This document shows positions 61,050-64,000 of a stretch of 64,000 nt of DNA, in pieces. Below the pieces are notes generated by a model that saw only the letters and a program-made list of their open reading frames with translations, ran no database searches and was not told the origin of the DNA. Position numbers and translations under genes: made by a program. Within the stretch, counting starts at the first letter, position 1, and every line of letters starts with the position of its first letter. The DNA is from Neobacillus niacini (GTDB taxonomy: Bacteria > Bacillota > Bacilli > Bacillales > Cytobacillaceae): contig NZ_JAUSZN010000001.1 of the NCBI RefSeq assembly GCF_030817595.1, forward strand, positions 1,992,001-2,056,000. Direction: 5' to 3'.

Positions 61050-61170
61050 TTTTCTCCTCCTTTTGTACTCGATGGATTTAGTTTAGTAGAGGTTGGTGAA
61101 AACTTGGTGAAAGATTTATTCCTTTTTAAAAATTTAATAGAGAAGAAAAATTTACATTTATTAAAAAGTA
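61050..61170. other. Intergenic stretch upstream of the 71-codon gene
   Basis: AT-rich; contains the strong ribosome site at 61051-61064 on the minus strand and nothing else recognised. Confidence 0.4.
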
Positions 61171-61203
61171 AAAACCGTACGAGTGAAAGTCATCGTACGG
61201 TTA
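61171..61203 (-). terminator. Terminator of the AEC transporter gene
   Basis: AACCGTACGA / TCGTACGGTT followed by TTTTACTTTTT on the minus strand, 18 bases after the AEC stop. Confidence 0.9.
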
Positions 61204-61220
61204 AATAAAAAATATATAAT

Positions 61221-62144
61221 CTAAAAAAGGATTTTTGATAGATAAACCACAACCGTAACAGTAATACCGCTTAAGATGGTAGTCAATAGGACCGCTTGCG
61301 AAGCATATTCTGGGTAATTATCATACTCCAGAGCCAGTAAAGCACTATTTCTTGAGGAAGGAAATGAGCTGGCGATAAAAAGTGCCTGAGCAGTAATGTC
61401 TGTTAATCCAAGAATATTTATAACTAACAACCCAATGAGTGGAGAAATAATCAGTCTGCCGATTACAATCCAAACAATTGGCTTAGAAATTCGCGTAATC
61501 TTTAAAAATGCTACTTGAGCTCCAAGTGTGACAAGTGCAACCGCCAAAAACGCATTTGAGGAATTTTCAATTGGCTTCCACAAAAATTCAGGAATTTCAA
61601 TATGGAGCCATTTCAAAAATATAGCCAATAATAAAGCGTATATAACCGGGAGACGCATAATTTTACGTAAGATATCACTACCGCTGCTCTCTGCAGAGAC
61701 ACTGTTGAAAAAACCATATGTGAAAGTTAGGAGATTTTGAAAAATAGAAACAATAATCTGTATTGACATCCCACCTGGATTAGCAGCGAAAACTAGTTCA
61801 CTTACTGGGAGACCATAATTTCCTGAATTGCTCAAAACCATACTATTTTTAAAGGTAGCTGCCAGTTTACGGTCAAACCCATTCACTTTTGCAATAACCA
61901 TGCTGGTTAGAATAAGGAGAATATTAAAAAGCATTAAAAATAATAATGTACGGCTAATTAACTTGCTAGACATATTGCTCTCATATATATTGACAAAGCA
62001 AACGGCAGGCAACAAAAAATACACCGTCAATGTTGACAGTGTCGATAAGTCAAGCCTAATCAAACGCTGCAATAAAGCCCCTGCCCCTACTAACACGAAT
62101 ATCGGAAAAATAATATCTAGTAATATATGAAACAAAATAGTCAT
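61221..62144 (-). CDS. AEC (auxin efflux carrier) family transporter
   Basis: 307 residues with about ten spans in two halves. FPIFVLVGAGALLQRLIRLDLSTLSTLTVYFLLPAVCF is the typical AEC start, and the discontinuous-helix region NSMVLSNSGNYGLPVSELVF (near 98-117) and ASSFPSSRNSALLALEYD near the C-terminus are the core motifs. Members export or take up organic acids, amino acid or auxin-like compounds. Next to a citrate transporter and sensor system, a carboxylate is plausible; not proven. Confidence 0.85.
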   Translation of the reverse strand: MTILFHILLDIIFPIFVLVGAGALLQRLIRLDLSTLSTLTVYFLLPAVCFVNIYESNMSSKLISRTLLFLMLFNILLILTSMVIAKVNGFDRKLAATFKNSMVLSNSGNYGLPVSELVFAANPGGMSIQIIVSIFQNLLTFTYGFFNSVSAESSGSDILRKIMRLPVIYALLLAIFLKWLHIEIPEFLWKPIENSSNAFLAVALVTLGAQVAFLKITRISKPIVWIVIGRLIISPLIGLLVINILGLTDITAQALFIASSFPSSRNSALLALEYDNYPEYASQAVLLTTILSGITVTVVVYLSKILF

Positions 62145-62223
62145 AAAACTTACCTTCTCTCTCTAATGAAAAAAAGGAAAAATGCAGTTTATTAATAAAT
62201 AATAAATTGCATTTTCCTACTAC

Positions 62224-62370
62224 TTATACTACCTGATCGTTAAAATAAATAACCTCTGAAAGAATTTTACAACCTGAAACATTTTTAAAGGCTTCTCTTG
62301 CTTCTTGTTCAGAATTAAATTCGAACATTGAAATATTGTTTCCCTTTGAATAGACTGTGATTATCCACAT
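62224..62370 (-). CDS. Small conserved protein (48 residues), paralog of the one at 20.1 kb
   Basis: From ATG 62370, 48 residues: MWIITVYSKGNNISMFEFNS then EQEAREAFKNVSGCKILSEV and IYFNDQVV. It shares about half its residues with the 49-residue protein at 20072-20221. The ribosome site AGGGGATG is eight bases upstream. It lies alone in the gap between the AEC and citrate transporter genes. Function unknown; the single conserved cysteine (GCK) and the beta-alpha-beta look suggest a small cytoplasmic binding or regulatory protein. Confidence 0.8.
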   Translation of the reverse strand: MWIITVYSKGNNISMFEFNSEQEAREAFKNVSGCKILSEVIYFNDQVV

Positions 62371-62412
62371 TAACATTCATCCCCTATCGATTTTCCTTTG
62401 TTCTAAATCTAG

Positions 62413-63705
62413 TTAAAAAGGAATAATTGACAATAGTATTGCAACGGCCATCATAACAAGAGTTGAACCACATGCCCATTTAAGGAATGCGCGCTGTAAG
62501 TCCCCAAAATCTTCTCCCACCATACCGACTAATAAGTATGTTGAAGGTACAAGCGGGCTTAATAAATGGACAGGCTGCCCCAATAGTGATGCTCGTGCTA
62601 GGAACTCAGGATCAATTCCATAAACACTTGCTGCTTTGGCAAGCAATGGCAAAACACCATAGTAAAAGGCATCATTTGACATAAAGAATGTTAAAGGGGC
62701 ACTGATTATCGCGGTAATAAGTGCAAAATGGGAACCAAGTACATCTGGAATATATGAAATCATGGAGTTTGCCATAGAATCGACCATTTTTGTACCCGTT
62801 AAGATACCAGTAAAAATACCTGCAGCAAAAACCATAGAAACTACCGATAACGCATTATCTGCATAATTTGCAATTCGTTCTTTTTGATCACTTAATTTTG
62901 GATAATTGATCGTGATCGCCAAAGCAAATCCAAGCATAAATAATACAGTTGTTGGCAACACCTCGTTGATTAGTGCAACTAATAGAGTAATTGTAATTAA
63001 ATAGTTAATAAGAATTAACTTAGGACGTTTTAGGTAGGCATCTTCTGATGTAGCAGCCGTCATCGCCATCGTATTGTAATCAATCTGCAGGATGCCAACT
63101 CGTTTCCGCTCTTTTCTCCCTAGGAAATAGGCCATGAACAATACGAATATTATTCCACCCGCCATGCTAGGTATGACCGGCGTAAAAACATCCGACATCT
63201 CAAGATGTAATGCCGTCATTGCTCTAGCAGTTGGTCCACCCCATGGAAGAAGGTTCATGACACCTGAAGCCGATACAGCGATTCCAGCAAGAATTAACGG
63301 TTTCATACCAATACGTTTATACAAAGGTAACATGGCAGAAATCGTAATCATGTATGTAGTAGTTCCATCCCCGTCAAGGGATATTAATAGTGCAAGAACG
63401 GCGGTTCCGATGGCTATTTTAACTGGATCGCCCTTTACAACTTTTAAGATAGTCGAAATAATCGGATCAAATACTCCTGCATCAATCATGATACCGAAAA
63501 AGAGTATAGCAAACAGGATCATAATTCCTGTTGGGGCAACACTTTTTATCCCTTCGAGCGCCATTGGCCCCATTTCCTTACCAAATCCGCCAAGTAATGC
63601 AAAAACCACTGGAATCACTATAAGCGCAATCATAGCAGGAAGGCGTTTAGTCATAATTAAAATCATAAAAGTGATAATCATCAAAAACCCTAATATTGCA
63701 AGCAT
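62413..63705 (-). CDS. citM: Citrate transporter, CitMHS family
   Basis: 430 residues from ATG 63705 (behind GAGGTGAGG); the frame extends to 63834 without a ribosome site. MLAILGFLMIITFMILIMTK, PTGIMILFAILFFGIMIDAGVF, ISLDGDGTTTYMITISAMLP and GVMNLLPWGGPTARAM are typical of CitM/CitH, which take up metal-citrate complexes with protons. About twelve spans. Preceded by a cre site and by the end of a CitT-like response regulator gene, the same arrangement of regulation as in B. subtilis. Which metal is used is not readable. Confidence 0.92.
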   Translation of the reverse strand: MLAILGFLMIITFMILIMTKRLPAMIALIVIPVVFALLGGFGKEMGPMALEGIKSVAPTGIMILFAILFFGIMIDAGVFDPIISTILKVVKGDPVKIAIGTAVLALLISLDGDGTTTYMITISAMLPLYKRIGMKPLILAGIAVSASGVMNLLPWGGPTARAMTALHLEMSDVFTPVIPSMAGGIIFVLFMAYFLGRKERKRVGILQIDYNTMAMTAATSEDAYLKRPKLILINYLITITLLVALINEVLPTTVLFMLGFALAITINYPKLSDQKERIANYADNALSVVSMVFAAGIFTGILTGTKMVDSMANSMISYIPDVLGSHFALITAIISAPLTFFMSNDAFYYGVLPLLAKAASVYGIDPEFLARASLLGQPVHLLSPLVPSTYLLVGMVGEDFGDLQRAFLKWACGSTLVMMAVAILLSIIPF

Positions 63706-63756
63706 CGTCCTCACCTCTTTTGTTAGTAAATTAAATATAATCGAAATATTCAGATG

Positions 63757-63770
63757 TGAAAACGTTACCA
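63757..63770. promoter_or_regulatory. Candidate cre (CcpA) site before citM
   Basis: TGAAAACGTTACCA, 13 of 14 positions of the cre consensus, 52 bases upstream of the citM start. Citrate uptake in Bacillus is known to be catabolite-repressed. Confidence 0.7.
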
Positions 63771-63846
63771 AAATAAAGTTATTAACGTAAATTAAATAGT
63801 TTTTGTTCATTTTGTTCATAGGAAAAGGAGGCAAATGTTTGCCCCC

Positions 63847-64000
63847 TCACTTTATTGGATAATATTTCTTTTCCGGCCTTCCAACAATTCCATAAACTAC
63901 TTCTGTCCTTACTTCCTGTATGGAGGAGAGATATTCCAAATACCTTCGTGCAGTTATCCTTGATGCACCAATTTCCTTACCAACATCTTCTGCGGAAAGA
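63847..64000 (-). CDS. CitT/DcuR/MalR-type response regulator, C-terminal part (cut by the window edge)
   Basis: Only the last 50 codons are in the window; the 5' end lies beyond 64000. They read LSAEDVGKEIGASRITARRY, then LEYLSSIQEV, and GIVGRPEKKYY near the end. The ARRYLEYL helix-turn-helix tail and the VGRPxxxY ending are characteristic of citrate/malate response regulators. It presumably pairs with a CitS-like kinase outside the window and activates citM. Stop codon at 63847. Confidence 0.85.
   Translation of the reverse strand, partial: LSAEDVGKEIGASRITARRYLEYLSSIQEVRTEVVYGIVGRPEKKYYPIK

Noticed and set aside
60773..61208. Two plus-strand frames (81 and 60 codons)
   Set aside because: No ribosome sites; the minus strand carries a better coding signal (the 71-codon gene) with a strong ribosome site.

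Overview
The window is low-GC DNA from a Gram-positive, spore-forming type bacterium of the Bacillaceae (Bacillus or Neobacillus-like; the genus is a guess). The evidence is the AAGGAGG-type ribosome sites, frequent GTG/TTG starts, lipobox substrate-binding proteins, CcpA-type cre sites, a PyrR attenuator, a c-di-AMP (ydaO) riboswitch and close matches to Bacillus subtilis ytm/tcy, exu/uxa, yes/lpl and cit genes. Almost everything is encoded on the minus strand. No rRNA, tRNA or CRISPR was seen.

1-18 kb is a sulfur-scavenging island. A tcy/ytm-like operon (flavin monooxygenase, then thioredoxin-fold protein, cystine-type ABC importer, N-acetyltransferase, M20 deacylase, Fur-regulated-basic-protein-like peptide, FMN reductase) matches the acetylate, oxygenate, deacetylate route for S-substituted cysteines. 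Next to it lie a peptide-type ABC importer sandwiched between two luciferase-like monooxygenases, a DUF2325 protein, a 125-residue unknown and a LysR regulator. Three near-identical 41-42 bp inverted-repeat operators tie these units into one regulon. A small covarying hairpin in front of a terminator occurs twice, once directly before the LysR gene.

18-26 kb holds an amino acid permease under a c-di-AMP riboswitch, a uracil-DNA-glycosylase-fold protein paired with a phosphoesterase, an orphan DRE-TIM aldolase, and an MFS transporter behind a PyrR attenuator. The terminator of the MFS gene has been split by an intact IS3-family element.

26-54.6 kb is a pectin island: pectate lyase, two GH28 polygalacturonases (one with fibronectin domains), GH43, pectin methylesterase, an alpha/beta esterase, GH105, a rhamnogalacturonan acetylesterase, an Lpl/Yte-type sugar ABC importer, YesL, an AraC-type sensor-regulator, and the hexuronate genes uxaC-exuR-uxaB-uxaA with a candidate uronate dehydrogenase. 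LacI-type operators (TGTTAACGTTAACA) recur before rhgT, uxaB, uxaC and between uxaC and the dehydrogenase. Polymer is cut outside the cell, oligomers are imported, and galacturonate is turned into 2-keto-3-deoxygluconate; the KDG kinase and aldolase are not in the window. A frameshifted ABC exporter and a 51-bp tandem array sit in the middle.

54.6-59.7 kb is a GDP-L-fucose cassette (manC, fcl, gmd and a putative glycosyltransferase) lying between two decayed 3' ends of PBP2-type genes. 59.7-64 kb carries a 52-bp hairpin repeat array (a relative of one at 6.2 kb), a secreted repeat protein, a small gene that has lost its start codon, an AEC transporter, a second copy of a 48-49 residue protein family first seen at 20 kb, a citrate transporter with a cre site, and the cut-off end of a CitT-type response regulator.
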